From: Corella eumyota
Taxonomy: Eukaryota > Chordata > Ascidiacea > Phlebobranchia > Corellidae
Reading direction: 5' to 3'
Length of the DNA: 64,000 nucleotides
Assembly (NCBI GenBank): GCA_963082875.1
Contig: OY720097.1
Span: 4,906,501-4,970,500, forward strand
Positions within the stretch are counted from its first letter, which is position 1; every line of letters starts with the position of its first letter. A model generated the notes under the pieces. That model was not told the DNA's origin. It made no database searches and saw only the letters and a list, made by a program, of their open reading frames with translations. The position numbers and the translations under genes are program-made. This document shows positions 1 through 11,233 of this stretch, piece after piece.

Positions 1-44
1 AGTCAATGCAAAATGTACTGACATTTTTTCTTACGTAAATAATA

Positions 45-1241
45 TAAAGGTTTTAAAAATTGTAAAAGGCAATTAAATTTTATTGGAATGTATCGTTCAG
101 TTATACAAATACGCTTTAAAAAAAGTATAAATTAAAATTCATGTTAATACATGTTATAACACCAGCCTTTTTCTTTTTTAAAGCGGAAATTGTTGTTCGA
201 AATTACAGCTACGGAACCAAACATGCGCGTGTACCAAAAATTCCAGTATATTAATTACTATGTGCACTCATTTCCTATTGTTAAGTAGTGAATATGATAG
301 TGTAGGGTACTAGCTTATCTCCTATTTGAGAGTGTAAACGTAAAAATGAATGAGCAGTGATGAAAAAACTGTTAAAGTTTTAATAATTTTGATAACTCAC
401 TCAATCGATAGTCGGTGTAAGAATTTAACGTAGTGCGCAAGGAGAGAAAGTTAAATATCTATATATTAACTTTCTCAAGCGACAGGAAAAGTGATACACC
501 ACAGATATCCAGATGTCGACGTTAAACCTAAAACCTTGCCAAAACTTTTAAAAATGTTTACAAAATGAAAAAAAGATTTGTTAAAGTTTTGTACTTGGTT
601 TAAAAGTTTAAGATATCAGGGCAACAAAACCAGTTTCGCTTGAGCAGGTCTTTACATGTTAAGAATGGCTTTTTTATATACAAAAGATATTTGAAAACGT
701 TGTTTTGTTAAGGACGAAATGTAAGAACGCATTTTCAAACGTTAATAACACGCCTTTTGCAAATTTTTTGGGAATAGCTGAAGTTAGACTGGTAGTTTTT
801 GTTAAATCAAAATTTAACAATGCTGAAGATTTAGACTTTGGAATAACCTAATAATTTCTGGAACAATACATTAGTTTGGTGAATTTCAGTATTATTAGAT
901 AAAAGTCTAGAGGTTAAAGCTAAAGTTTTTTTTAAAAAGGAGCTTAAATAGAAATACCAGTAAAATTTTAAATTCATGTTAAAAAATTCCTCTTTTTCTA
1001 TCTGAAAATTTAAAAGGGGCTTGAACGGATATTTTAAAGCTGGTTCTATAGAAATAGTTTTTTAAGAAAGAAACATATTTACTAAAACAACAAACACACA
1101 GTTGTGTATGTTTAATATTTAATACTGACAAAAAGCTCATGGTATAGGATTAACAGGAAATAGATTATACAGCTTTATACGTTAAAAGCTTCATTTATTA
1201 TTTTAGATTTTAAGTTTTCAGATTACTATTTTTATTCAAAA
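45..1241. other. 5' flank of METTL24-like copy 1; left end of the tandem duplication
   Basis: No coding exon is visible here. From about position 45 the sequence matches the region starting near 11234, which is the left end of the duplicated block. Identity is lower in the first ~850 bases (several percent differences, and a ~170-base stretch around 385-555 missing from the other copy). From about 900 it becomes almost perfect. The last few hundred bases probably hold the promoter and 5' UTR of the gene starting at 1242. I see no convincing TATA box. Confidence 0.6.
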
Positions 1242-4200
1242 ATGTTTGGTTCATCTCGCAAAAACGTTACTGTGGCATGTGCTTTGATTATAATTGTATT
1301 GTTTGTTATTATGTCTCAATACTGGTGGGAATTTGAAGGTGAAATCCAGGAGCTAAAAGGTAAATAATTCTATACCAAATAACAAGAACACTGGTATTAA
1401 CTATTAAACGCTTACGCATAGTGATATTTAAAAAAAATGATTTGAAAATGCTTAATAGTTTTAGCTGAATAAATAGATGCACGTCAATAAAAGATTTATA
1501 TGCAGAATTCAGTCATTAATGATTAATTGCCCTAATGTTTTATTTATTACTGGATTTTCGAAATTTACTATTTTAAAACTGCTTTTTTTGAATTTCAAAC
1601 TCGTATTTTTGTTAATCCCCAACAACATTTAAAAATGTTTTATATGTTTAGTTGCTTTGGAAAAAAACGAACATGAAAACCAGAGGTTTATAAGTAAGTG
1701 TAAATACCGATAGATAAGATACGAAGTTTCTTCGTAATATTAAATAACTATTTAGTTTAAGGTGTGTTTTGTTGGAATTGTGAAATTTCTTTTTAAACAC
1801 AACCTCTTAAAAAAATAGAAACGTATTCAAATTTACTTAATACCGTGAAACGGTAGAGTGGGTTTGAATAAAGCTGAACAGTCCTCTCTATAAATATTTC
1901 GTTTTTTATAGCCACCTATGGCTATATTACAAACCCAAAGACTGCTGTGCTATCATTCCTTATTATACAAATAAGAGACTTTTAGTATATCAGGGAATTT
2001 CCAATTGCTGGCAGTTTTGATAAAACAGCCTTTTAAAGTTAATATTTCACAGATAGTGGATAAATGATTTTTAAATTTAACGTCCAAGGTCAATTTTAAA
2101 AATTATTACTGGGCTTTTGTTACATAAGGACAATATCAAGTAATTTTTTAACATTACTGTCGCTTTAATAATTTATTAAACGCTATTTTTACCGACAGTC
2201 GTTTAACGCCGCTTTGGAAAACTTTCTGACATTATCTTTTGCGTAGGTGTAATATTACCAAAGTTAATGCTTTTTAGAAAATTTTTTCCTTTTGGGATTT
2301 TTTAAAATCAATATTTGTACGAATTACCACTTGACAAAGTTAATTTTTTAACCACAAAATTCAATAAACTAATTTCGAACTTGACTTCTATAGTTTTCAC
2401 CATTGACAGTACATTTTTATTTTTATTTTTGTCATTTTAGTTTAATTCAAATGACGGTATTTTAATTTATAGATGCGCAGATGTCGAAAGTAAAATACGA
2501 AGGAAAACATGAACCAATTAAACAACTTAATCCGAAGGAGGAATTGGATAGGTTATGGAACTATGTTTATAAAATGCAGGTTCGGTAAAATTATTTCAAC
2601 GGTACTTTAAATGTAACACATATATGTTAATTAGGTTAAAGCGGACAGTAATTATACACCGTTAAATAAATATAAAGTCGTTTGTAGAAAAGTGCATACC
2701 ATTTTTAATAAATATAATCTTTGTTTTTATTGGTTTGATGTTAATCTATATATTTTGGGTATTGTAGCGCACTACTTTATTGACATACGAAGCGTAGTAT
2801 GTGTGTGTACGTTATACGCATGTTGTTATTACCTTTTTCCTAATTACTTAAGCGTCCCGCTGTTATCTTATCTTTCATTGATTCTGTAATTCACCGTTAA
2901 ACTAGTAAGACGCTTTCTCACTTCTATTTAACTGCTACATTGGTGACCCCGACATCTAGAAACGACATTTCTAGAATGATTAAAGAAGAGAATTCTGTTT
3001 CTTTAAAATTGCCAAGCTTTTGGTCAGCTCATCCGAGAGTTTGGTATCAACAAGCAGAAGCTCAGTTTGAGTTAAGAAAAATAAATGTTGACCAGACGAA
3101 ATACTTGTATGTGGTTGCTGCCTTAGATCAAGATACTGCCCTTCGGGTCATTGATTTATTGGAAAACCCTCCAAGCAATGACAAGTATGAAGCACTCAAA
3201 CAAAGATTGCTAGGAACATTCACGCTTTCCGCACAAGAAAGGGCTTCTCGGTTGCTAAACATGCCTGGTTTGGGAGACCGCAAACCGTCCGAATTAATGG
3301 ATGAAATGCTGGCACTGTTAGGCGATCACAAATCGTGTTTTATTTTTCAACACCTTTTTTTGCAACATCTACCAGAGGATGTACGTTTAGTTCTTGCCCA
3401 TGATTCATTCGCAAACATGCGTGCACTTGCGCAACGTGCCGATGCTGTATGGATGGCAAGAAATGCTCCATCACCTTACGCCATTTCTCGAGTTAATCGG
3501 ACACTAACTGAGCGAAAACCCGATAAGAATGGCGATTCTCTATGTTTCTATCATCGCCGGTTTGGAAACAGGGCCAGAAAATGCGTTCCTCCTTGTAATT
3601 TTTCGGAAAACTAAATGGCCGGTTGCTGTCAGCGGCAGCAACCGGTAAACAAAACAATTTATTTTTTGTGCACGACATCAATTCCAAAATTAGATTTCTC
3701 ATCGACACTGGTGCTGAAGTAAGTGTTATCCCGCCGACCAGTTATGAGCGACGAACAAGAACCAAACAACAACCACTTCTTTCCGCTAATGGAGGCAAAA
3801 TATGCACATATGGGACTAAAATGACAAAAATTTGCTTACCTGTTGGTACATTTTTATGCAAGTTCGTTATTGCGGATGTTCTTAGGCCACTTCTTGGTGC
3901 AGATTTTTTGCGTAAAAACTCCTTCCTAGTAGACATAAACGGCCAAAAGCTTTTGCAAAAACCAGTTTTAAAAAACGACCCTCCACAAAAATTGGTATTG
4001 CAAGTCAATTCAACATATACATCGTTATTGCATCAGTTTCCAGGGCTTACGTTGCCACGTTTTGATCAAAAGACCACTAAGCACAATATCATGCATTACA
4101 TTCCCACCATCGGTCCACCTGTTCACGCACGAGCTCGTCGATTGCCACCCGAGAAGCTTATTATTGCCAAAACGGAGTTTACAAAGATGTTGGAAATGGG

Positions 4201-7200
4201 CATAATTCAACGCTCCTCTAGTCCTTGGTCTTCACCCCTTCATTTGGTGCCCAAAGCTTCTGGAGGTTGGAGACCGTGCGGTGATTATCGCCGTCTAAAT
4301 GCATTCACAGAACCGGATCGTTATCCGATACCCAATATACAAGATTTTACATCGCATTTAGACGGTTGTTGCCTATTTTCTAAAATAGATTTAGTCAGAG
4401 GATATCACCAAGTGCCAGTGGCCCCTGAAGATATACCGAAGACCGCTGTCATAACTCCATTTGGCCTTTTTGAATTCAGGCGCATGCCGTTCGGGTTAAA
4501 AAATGCTGCACAAGCTTTCCAGCGACTCATGGACAGTGTGTGTCAAGGTCTTAATTTCGTGTTCGTCTATCTGGATGACATATTGGTAGCAAGCAAATCT
4601 GAGAAAGAGCACCTTGAACACTTAAAAAGTCTTTTTGAAGTTCTGTCACTAAACGGCTTAGTCGTTAACATTGACAAATGTCGATTTGGCAAATCAGAAC
4701 TCAACTTTCTAGGGCATTTGGTTAACAAAGCTGGAATAATTTCTTTACCGGATAAAGTAAAAGCTATTACGCAAATGCAGCCCCCTAAAACTGTTAAAGG
4801 ACTACAGGAGTTTGCCGGAATGATAAATTTTTATTTTCGTTTTATTCCTGATGCCGCACGCATAATGACGCCAATTTATAAAAGTTTGTCAGGAAAGCCA
4901 AAAAAGTTGATCTGGAATAAGGACACGCAATTCGCTTTTGACAAGGCAAAATTGTCACTTGCTAATTGTACCATGCTTCATCACCCCCAGGCGCATGCTA
5001 CAACAGTCTTAACGGTTGACGCATCACAACAGGCGGTTGGTGCCGTTTTGCAACAAGTAATTAATGGAAAGTGGACACCTCTTGCTTTCTTCAGCAAATA
5101 TTTACGACCTGCCGAAATAAAATATAGCGCATTCGATCGGGAACTGCTGGCAATGTATCTAGCTGTTCGCCATTTTCGTTATTTTCTCCAAGGTAGAGTA
5201 TTTACCATCTACACAGATCACAAACCACTTACTTTTGCTTTTTCTAAAGCCACTGATCCTTGGTCTAATCGACAACAACGACATCTGTCGGCTATTTCCG
5301 AATATACGACTGATATTCAACATATTAATGGAAAAGAAAATTATGTCGCAGACGCATTGTCACGGGCTAACATTTCCTGCATTAAAAATAACGTTATCGA
5401 CCTCGATTTTGAGATTTTTGCCGCAGACCAACTTGTACCGGAAGTACAAGCATATCGTACCGCAGAAACTAATCTGAAAATTGCTGATATAAATATGGGC
5501 ATCAAGGGCGCAACTGTTTTGTGTGATGTCTCAACTGGTAAGCCTCGTCCCATTGTTCCTTTGTCATGGAGAAAGAAAATATTTCATACTTTGCACGACT
5601 TATCACATCCTTCAATCCGAACTACCCGCAAATTAATTGCTTCAAAATTTGTTTGGTCGGGTCTCAACAAGGATGTTGGCACATGGGCAAGACAATGTTT
5701 TCCTTGTCAGAAATCAAAAATTCAACGGCATGTGCAAACTCCCTTATCTACATATCCAGACGCAAAAGCTCGTTTTACCGATATAAATATCGATATTGTC
5801 GGCCCTCTTCTCCCATCAGACGGTTACACGTATTTGCTAACCATAGTCGATCGTTTTACCAGATGGCCAGAAGCAATTCCGATGAGAAATTCAACAACAG
5901 ATACATGTGCAAAAGCTTTTTTATACAATTGGATATCGCGATTTGGTATTCCTTTAAATATGTCGTCTGATCGAGGATCGCAATTTACCTCTAGTGTCTG
6001 GAGATCTATAAACGCCTCACTCGGCATTCAGTTACACCACACGTGTGCTTTCAGGCCGCAATCCAATGGTTTGGTTGAGCGATTACATCGCCACCTTAAA
6101 AGTTCGTTAATGGCGCGGTTGACTGGACCTAACTGGACGAATCAACTTCCATGGGTGCTTTTAGGTATAAGAACCGTTCCTAAAGAAGATTTAAAGGTGT
6201 CGTCGGCGGAGCTAGTATACGGCGCCCCAATTACTGTCCCAGGGGATTTCATTTTTCATGACCCTGACAAAACAAACAGCGAACAAAAATTAAAGCTTAT
6301 ACGCGAAAAAATCAGCCAGTTTATGCCACAACCCATGTCACGCCACGCAAATCAAACTACATATGTCCCTCAAACTTTAAAAACTTGTAAATATGTTTTT
6401 ATTCGAAAAGATGCTCATCGCCCTCCACTGACAGCACCTTATGAAGGACCATATTATGTAATAAAGCGTGATATAAAAACTTTTATTTTGGATATTGGTG
6501 GTACCAAACAAACTTTGTCCGTTGATCGTTTGAAACCAGCCAACGTTGATTTGACGCAGCCTGTTCAAGTGGCAATACCCAAAAAACGTGGAAGACCAAA
6601 AACGAAACAAAATTAACTGTTTTTTTTGTAATTTTTAATTTTCTTATAATTTTTACTACGCTTCTGGGGGGGAATTGTGTAGCGCACTACTTTATTGACA
6701 TACGAAGCGTAGTATGTGTGTGTACGTTATACGCATGTTGTTATTACCTTTTTCCTAATTACTTAAGCGTCCCGCTGTTATCTTATCTTTCATTGATTCT
6801 GTAATTCACCGTTAAACTAGTAAGACGCTTTCTCACTTCTATTTAACTGCTACAGTATACATATTGTAACACTATATATATATTTTTTTTATATTTAAAT
6901 TGTATGTATTGCCGTATTAGCCAGCAGATTGACAAATGTTTAAACTTGCTCAAAAATAAGATATTTTGACAATTTAGTATAACTGCACTGAAAATGAATA
7001 CTTGGGCGGTAGACCCATCGACCGCGACGGTGCATACGATTTATGCATTGAAGAACAATTTTGGCCTGTCAAAAAGAACCCAGAAACAAAATGCTTGATG
7101 TATTCGTTTGGTGTTGGAAATGATTTTACATTTGATGACGAAATAGCAAATAGGGGGTGTGAGGTCCATTCATTTGATCCAAGTAAATAGTTTATTTAAG

Positions 7201-8659
7201 TTAAATTTTCGTGTAAATTGGTAAACTACTTGTATAAGGTTTTATGTCATTTAATTCACTTTATTTAATTCCACTAATAAAAGAGATAATATATATAGTA
7301 GAAGTAGGCTTTTTCCACATCAAAATTAAATAATTCCTATTGCGTGCAAATGTTGGGTGGAAATAATATTTAGTATAATCTAGTTTTGTTATGATATTAT
7401 AATTTTCTGTATCATATTTGCAACGTTTTTATAATATGATAGTATGCGTTTTTAAAGTCGGAAGCGGCTGCTATGTAACATGATATGACTAATTTATAAT
7501 GTTAATAAAACGAAAGGATTTTATAGCGATGATTTATTAATTAATATCTTGTAGTGCAAGTCCTTAAAAGTCATTTAAACGCCAAGCGCGCTACATGTTT
7601 AGTCTGTGATAAAGTCATTTTACATTGTCAATACTATGCAAAAATATGAAAGAGTCATTGCAAATTACAGTCAACCCCCATTTAAATCTCTAATTGTTTT
7701 ATTTTTTTTTCATTTTACCAACCGTTAAATGTTTACTTTAAAAAATGTGTTCTTTTTTAGGTATGAATAATCTTAAAGACGGTGAAGTTAGGCCAAGCGG
7801 GGTTACTTTTCACAAGATTGGTATAAGTTATGAGGACGTTGATAGAGATTCAAATGGGTGGAAAATGAGAACGATGAGTGAGCACGATTTTAAAAATACC
7901 TACTTTGTTGTTTGTGTTTCGCATGCATATTGCCTTTATACATCACACTGAAAATGTTCTATTCGCCAGTAGTTATAGCAACTCACGACGATATATTTGG
8001 TTTAAAAAATGGAATAAAATTTACGTTTGTGTAATTTAACACCCATAAACTTTTTTAAACAGAGACACTTTTAAAAGAACTCGGCCATACTGGAAGGTAT
8101 ATGGATTACTTAAAAATAGATACAGATGCACCACAAGGCGGTTTTGAAGATACGGTAAGCCTGTTATAAATTTTAATCAGTTTTTGTTGTTTTATGTTAA
8201 CGCCAACTCCAACGCAAACGCCAACGCAAGTTGCGCTTAATTTAAAAACAAAGCTCTATAAATAATCGCCCACACGTGCTGTAAATTCTCTCACACAGTC
8301 GTTTTTAAATTAAAATTTAATATTTATGATGTTGTGAATAGCTTATGCAAGAATTGCTAGACACTGGAATGCATAGTTGTGTACGTCAATACGCGATGGA
8401 AATACATTTACTAGGTCCAATATCAGCACCTCCAAAGTTGAAACGCTGTCGAAAGATACATAGCCAGTTAGTAAAATTAAACTCCTTCGGTTGGAAACTA
8501 TACAACACTACTGACAATGTCAGAGCGGCAAGAATTATTCAAAAAAATCCGAACTTTAGTCAAATGAACATTTATCCCGGTATGGTTTCTAGTGGTGGTA
8601 CTATTTTATGGGAAACTGCATTTGTTAATTTTGGTGTTAATAAACCCTGCATTACTTAA
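1242..8659 (+). CDS. METTL24-like membrane-anchored methyltransferase, copy 1 (7 exons)
   Basis: Spliced CDS: 1242-1359, 1652-1693, 2473-2579, 6978-7182, 7761-7877, 8063-8154, 8342-8659. All junctions are GT-AG and the phases agree (1,1,0,1,1,0), giving 332 residues, close to vertebrate METTL24. Residues ~10-24 are a hydrophobic signal-anchor, so a type II membrane protein, probably Golgi/ER, is expected. The Methyltransf_22-type core follows: a CIEEQFWPV segment, the glycine motif YSFGVGNDF (about 131-139), CEVHSFDPS across the exon 4/5 junction, then [15 protein letters not shown] (about 210-217) and AMEIHL (about 245-250). These fit the S-adenosylmethionine fold of the family. The substrate is unknown. 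Intron 3 (2580-6977) is large because a gypsy-type element sits in it. Exon order is otherwise compact. The start is the first ATG before the membrane anchor. A near-identical paralogue lies at 12262-19722. Confidence 0.88.
2763..2939 (+). repeat. 5' LTR of gypsy-type element, copy 1
   Basis: 177-bp terminal repeat with TG...CA ends, identical by eye to 6678-6854. A TGGTGACCCC primer-binding-like site follows at 2941. Confidence 0.92.
2976..3614 (+). CDS. gag-like frame of the gypsy-type element, copy 1
   Basis: Gag-like protein of about 212 residues from the first ATG. The frame is open further 5' into the primer-binding site, so the ATG is preferred as start. The C-terminal part carries a Cys/His cluster ([18 protein letters not shown]) of the kind seen in gag proteins of short invertebrate gypsy elements. 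The pol-like frame follows almost at once in another phase, as is common in this family, where read-through by frameshifting is known. Confidence 0.75.
   Translation: MIKEENSVSLKLPSFWSAHPRVWYQQAEAQFELRKINVDQTKYLYVVAALDQDTALRVIDLLENPPSNDKYEALKQRLLGTFTLSAQERASRLLNMPGLGDRKPSELMDEMLALLGDHKSCFIFQHLFLQHLPEDVRLVLAHDSFANMRALAQRADAVWMARNAPSPYAISRVNRTLTERKPDKNGDSLCFYHRRFGNRARKCVPPCNFSEN
3623..6616 (+). CDS. pol-like frame of the gypsy-type element, copy 1 (PR-RT-RH-IN)
   Basis: Long open frame of 997 codons with the classic Ty3/gypsy domain order. An aspartic protease motif ([12 protein letters not shown]) lies near residues 25-36, a reverse transcriptase with YLDDILVAS near 316, RNase H segments TVDASQQ (about 463) and YTDHKPL (about 529), then an integrase with a zinc-binding HHCC region (about 660-700) and core segments DIVGP, SDRGSQF and GLVERLHRH (about 725-820). 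RNase H before integrase places it in Ty3/gypsy rather than Ty1/copia. No envelope follows. Confidence 0.9.
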   Translation: MLSAAATGKQNNLFFVHDINSKIRFLIDTGAEVSVIPPTSYERRTRTKQQPLLSANGGKICTYGTKMTKICLPVGTFLCKFVIADVLRPLLGADFLRKNSFLVDINGQKLLQKPVLKNDPPQKLVLQVNSTYTSLLHQFPGLTLPRFDQKTTKHNIMHYIPTIGPPVHARARRLPPEKLIIAKTEFTKMLEMGIIQRSSSPWSSPLHLVPKASGGWRPCGDYRRLNAFTEPDRYPIPNIQDFTSHLDGCCLFSKIDLVRGYHQVPVAPEDIPKTAVITPFGLFEFRRMPFGLKNAAQAFQRLMDSVCQGLNFVFVYLDDILVASKSEKEHLEHLKSLFEVLSLNGLVVNIDKCRFGKSELNFLGHLVNKAGIISLPDKVKAITQMQPPKTVKGLQEFAGMINFYFRFIPDAARIMTPIYKSLSGKPKKLIWNKDTQFAFDKAKLSLANCTMLHHPQAHATTVLTVDASQQAVGAVLQQVINGKWTPLAFFSKYLRPAEIKYSAFDRELLAMYLAVRHFRYFLQGRVFTIYTDHKPLTFAFSKATDPWSNRQQRHLSAISEYTTDIQHINGKENYVADALSRANISCIKNNVIDLDFEIFAADQLVPEVQAYRTAETNLKIADINMGIKGATVLCDVSTGKPRPIVPLSWRKKIFHTLHDLSHPSIRTTRKLIASKFVWSGLNKDVGTWARQCFPCQKSKIQRHVQTPLSTYPDAKARFTDINIDIVGPLLPSDGYTYLLTIVDRFTRWPEAIPMRNSTTDTCAKAFLYNWISRFGIPLNMSSDRGSQFTSSVWRSINASLGIQLHHTCAFRPQSNGLVERLHRHLKSSLMARLTGPNWTNQLPWVLLGIRTVPKEDLKVSSAELVYGAPITVPGDFIFHDPDKTNSEQKLKLIREKISQFMPQPMSRHANQTTYVPQTLKTCKYVFIRKDAHRPPLTAPYEGPYYVIKRDIKTFILDIGGTKQTLSVDRLKPANVDLTQPVQVAIPKKRGRPKTKQN
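6678..6854 (+). repeat. 3' LTR of gypsy-type element, copy 1
   Basis: Second 177-bp terminal repeat, preceded by a G-rich polypurine tract and followed by the GTAT target duplication. Confidence 0.92.
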
Positions 8660-8782
8660 AATTTTATTTAAATTTAAAAAGTCTGTTGCGACATATAGCA
8701 CATGATGCAATGGAAAGATACTTACATTTTTTTGCACTACAAACGGTTTTAAAAAGCAGTCGCCCAATTATTTTAAATTAAA

Positions 8783-10010
8783 ATGAAACGAATAATTTTT
8801 GTTGAATTGCATTTTGTTGTGTGCCTTACTTGTATTCTACATATAAGGTTACTTCGCTCACTTTCATTACCTATAATCGTTAATTATGCAATTCCACTGG
8901 TATATGGCAATGGTAAGTTGTACTAATTTGCTTTATTACAAACAATTTTGTATTTGCATAAACACAATTTATATATTTTAAAAAATTTTTTGACATGACA
9001 TATAAAATATATTGTATTTGGTTAAGATACTTTTGTGTTCTATTAAACAATTAAAAATATATCATAAATAGCTTATATTGCACTTATAAAGAAAAGTTAG
9101 ATAAATTTATAGGCTATTAGATACATCTTACTAAATAATTCATAGTCTTACAACCAAGTCATTTCTTTGTCGTGTTTTAGCTTTAAAAAAAAGAATCCTT
9201 ATTGTTGTTTTTAAAGGCTTTATTTTTATTCAACGAGCTTAAGAGCGAAAATAAATTCCAAAATAGCTTAATTCTTATTACTTTTAACCATATTGAGCAA
9301 TAACATCGGTTAAAACTAACTTGTTGTATTATCTAAACAAGTTCAATTTATAAGACATATAATGCGGAAACTGTTTTTGTAACATGCTTAAAACTTGTGC
9401 ATAAAAAACAATCATTTTAGTTAAAAAATTTAAAAATTAATTAACGCATTAGCATGATATTTTTTTAATTAACGCATTAGCATGATATTTTTTTTTGAAA
9501 TGTTAATATTTTCCAACGTTATGACAAAACCTAAAATATTATATTGTATTAGACGCGCATTGGCCTAACTAACATTCAAGATAAACATTTTTAAAAATTT
9601 TTTAGTAGAACAAAAGTTTGAGCTAATTTTTATTTTGGGTTTAATTAGGTCACGTGATATTTTTGGCCAATGATATTTAATAAAATAATATTTAAATTTA
9701 TTAGATGGAATGGGGATACCTATATTAAGGTCAAAAGTTCACGATTTTGACTACGTTATTCCTGATGAACCAAAGGAAAATACTTTTGATAAGTTTAATT
9801 TTTTTTGAATAAAAAATCTGTAAAGAAGGGACTTAACAATAAAATAACTAAATTTAATTTTTATTTTTAGACTTCATGTTCTTTGTGATTTTTACTGCAT
9901 TGCTGTTGTTTATTTTATCAACTATGATGTTGATTTACTTTAAATGCTGTACAACTAAAAATCAAGATCGGGCTTTGCTTGAAGACTCGGTGGAAAAAAC
10001 ATCATATTAA
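8783..10010 (+). CDS. Small single-pass membrane protein, family unknown (3 exons)
   Basis: Proposed CDS 8783-8912, 9705-9788, 9871-10010 (117 residues). Exon 1 encodes a basic start (MKR) and a hydrophobic stretch like a signal peptide or signal-anchor. Exon 2 encodes a short polar segment (DFDYVIPDEPKENTFD). Exon 3 encodes a strong transmembrane helix (FMFFVIFTALLLFILS...) followed by a short tail with CC and EDSVEKTSY, so a type I membrane protein with cytoplasmic C-terminus is likely. Intron 1 is GT-AG, phase 1. Intron 2 fits only if its donor is G|ATAAGT rather than G|GTAAGT, making an 82-base AT-AG intron; otherwise exon 2 runs into a stop within a few codons. A polyadenylation signal AATAAA follows at 10040-10045. 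It starts 123 bases after the METTL24-like stop on the same strand. I do not recognise the family. Confidence 0.5.
9496..9677 (-). repeat. Solitary inverted copy of the 311-bp satellite monomer
   Basis: Read on the - strand this matches the satellite of 24-37 kb: ATTGGCCAAAAATATCACG, CCTAATTAAACCCAAAATAA, TTGAATGTTAGTTAGGCCAA and GCGCGTCTAATA follow in the same order. About 180 bases are left, with an internal gap. It lies in intron 1 of the small membrane-protein gene. Just before it, a ~31-base stretch containing CGCATTAGCATGATATTT is tandemly doubled at about 9436-9494; the other copy has it once. Confidence 0.85.
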
Positions 10011-10039
10011 ATTTATTTTCATTAATTTCTTTATGTTTA

Positions 10040-10045
10040 AATAAA
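10040..10045 (+). terminator. Polyadenylation signal AATAAA
   Basis: Canonical hexamer about 30 bases after the stop of the small membrane-protein gene. This supports the exon 3 frame. Confidence 0.55.
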
Positions 10046-10451
10046 AAAGGATTTTCACTGTAGATTAGTTTTCTTCATTTCATATGCCAATTAATAGGAT
10101 TAAAAGATTTTTATTAATTAATCTTGGAATTAAACCAACCTGACGTTGAATATTGCAATTGTATACTAAGCCTCAACACAATATTTGAAAAAAGAGATAA
10201 TCTGTAGAAAATGAAAATAAATATTTAATAAAATTGAACGTTTAGGAATCAAATTCCCAGTTTATAAACCTTTATAGGCTCAATAATCTGTTTAAAACGC
10301 TATAATCTGTTTATTGTCTAATAGCTATTATAATTTGATTTTTAATTAAATATATTAGAAATATGATCAACTAGCAATTACCTTTTAGTACGATTAGCAT
10401 TATTAGGCTTATGCGTTTACTTCATTCTGAAATAACTTCCCAAGTTTTGGG
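10046..10451. other. Intergenic, AT-rich
   Basis: No gene, tRNA or clear repeat seen between the small membrane-protein gene and the secreted-peptide gene. Confidence 0.5.
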
Positions 10452-10458
10452 TATATAA
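10452..10458 (+). promoter_or_regulatory. TATA box of the secreted-peptide gene
   Basis: TATATAAGG lies 57 bases upstream of the ATG at 10509. The spacing fits a start site about 25-30 bases downstream and a short 5' UTR. Confidence 0.6.
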
Positions 10459-10508
10459 GGAAGACACATATACTTGTAAATTCACTTACATTTGTACCTG
10501 ACAATAGA

Positions 10509-10832
10509 ATGAAGCAAACGACATTGATCATAGCAATCGTTCTTTGCTGCATGCTTTTCTTCACCGTCAACGGCAAGAAGGGCCGAAGTTGCTGTAAGAA
10601 AATGAGAGGCAAGAATTACTGCAACGCAAAATGCATCCGTCGTGTTGTCTTGCTCGGGATGCCGTACATGAGTAAACGGGACTCGAACCCCTTGGTACTC
10701 AACGACCAACTTTCCTATTTTGATGATGATGTTGCTGAAGATTGGATGACCGAGGATGAAATATGTAAGGGCTATTTTTCAGGGCTGTCCTGCGAGAAGG
10801 CTATCTCGGCTTCTCAGGAGTTTCCCGAATAA
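10509..10832 (+). CDS. Secreted cationic cysteine-rich peptide precursor (single exon)
   Basis: A 107-residue precursor. Residues 1-22 form a signal peptide (hydrophobic core LIIAIVLCCMLFF, likely cleavage after VNG). Residues 23-45 are strongly basic: ten Lys/Arg, no acid, with cysteines 28, 29, 38 and 42. Dibasic sites lie at RR (44-45) and KR (56-57). The second half is acidic (DDDVAEDW, MTEDE) with cysteines 86 and 95, so the mature part has six cysteines, enough for three disulfides. A cationic core followed by an anionic tail resembles antimicrobial-peptide precursors known from ascidians, but I recognise no specific family. A hormone or toxin-like peptide is also possible. It has its own TATA box (10452) and AATAAA (10880) and lies in the unique spacer between the duplicated blocks. 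Confidence 0.75.
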   Translation: MKQTTLIIAIVLCCMLFFTVNGKKGRSCCKKMRGKNYCNAKCIRRVVLLGMPYMSKRDSNPLVLNDQLSYFDDDVAEDWMTEDEICKGYFSGLSCEKAISASQEFPE

Positions 10833-10879
10833 TTTAGCAAAACAAATATCGATCTCGATGTTGTGATGTCATGGCTTTA

Positions 10880-10885
10880 AATAAA
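10880..10885 (+). terminator. Polyadenylation signal AATAAA
   Basis: Hexamer 47 bases after the stop of the secreted-peptide gene. Confidence 0.6.
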
Positions 10886-11233
10886 TTTCGTAATAATTTA
10901 TGAGCATAAAAACTTAATGTGTTTTTATTGTAATTTTGGGCTATTTATTCTTAGCTTAAATTTAATTTTACTTTACCTAAAAAAACGCTTACTGAAATAG
11001 GTTAAATTTGGTGGTAAAAAACTAACTTACATCTAAAACTAACCAACAGAACCGCAGAATCATATAGTAAAAGTAAGTTGTTATTTAAAAAATCAGTAAA
11101 AAGGGCAGTTAGTTAGAGTTAAAAAACAAAACTAAACACTCGTTTTTCAAAACACTTGAACAATCGAACTACTGTTTATTATAGTTAATTCAAAGGTTAA
11201 ATTACTAACAAAACAACTTCAATTGACATAAAA
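10886..11233. other. Intergenic spacer before the second duplicated block
   Basis: AT-rich, no gene seen. Homology to the first block begins at about 11234. Confidence 0.5.

Larger units (their letters stand above)
2763..6854 (+). mobile_element. Ty3/gypsy-type LTR retrotransposon, copy 1, whole-looking
   Basis: The element is bounded by two 177-bp direct repeats (2763-2939 and 6678-6854) that begin TG and end CA and read as identical by eye. It is flanked by a 4-bp target duplication GTAT (2759-2762, 6855-6858). A primer-binding-like TGGTGACCCC lies one base after the 5' LTR and a purine-rich tract (6661-6676) just before the 3' LTR. Inside are a gag-like and a pol-like reading frame and no envelope-like frame. 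Identical LTRs mean a very young insertion. It lies in sense orientation in intron 3 of the METTL24-like gene. It looks whole; no breaks are evident. Confidence 0.93.

Noticed and set aside
2692-2889. 65-codon frame running into the 5' LTR (and its copy at 13755)
   Set aside because: It spans the host intron and LTR boundary and has no coding features.
3493-6610. Antisense and out-of-phase frames inside the pol-like region (and the same in copy 2)
   Set aside because: They are shadows of the long pol-like frame, with no recognisable domain.
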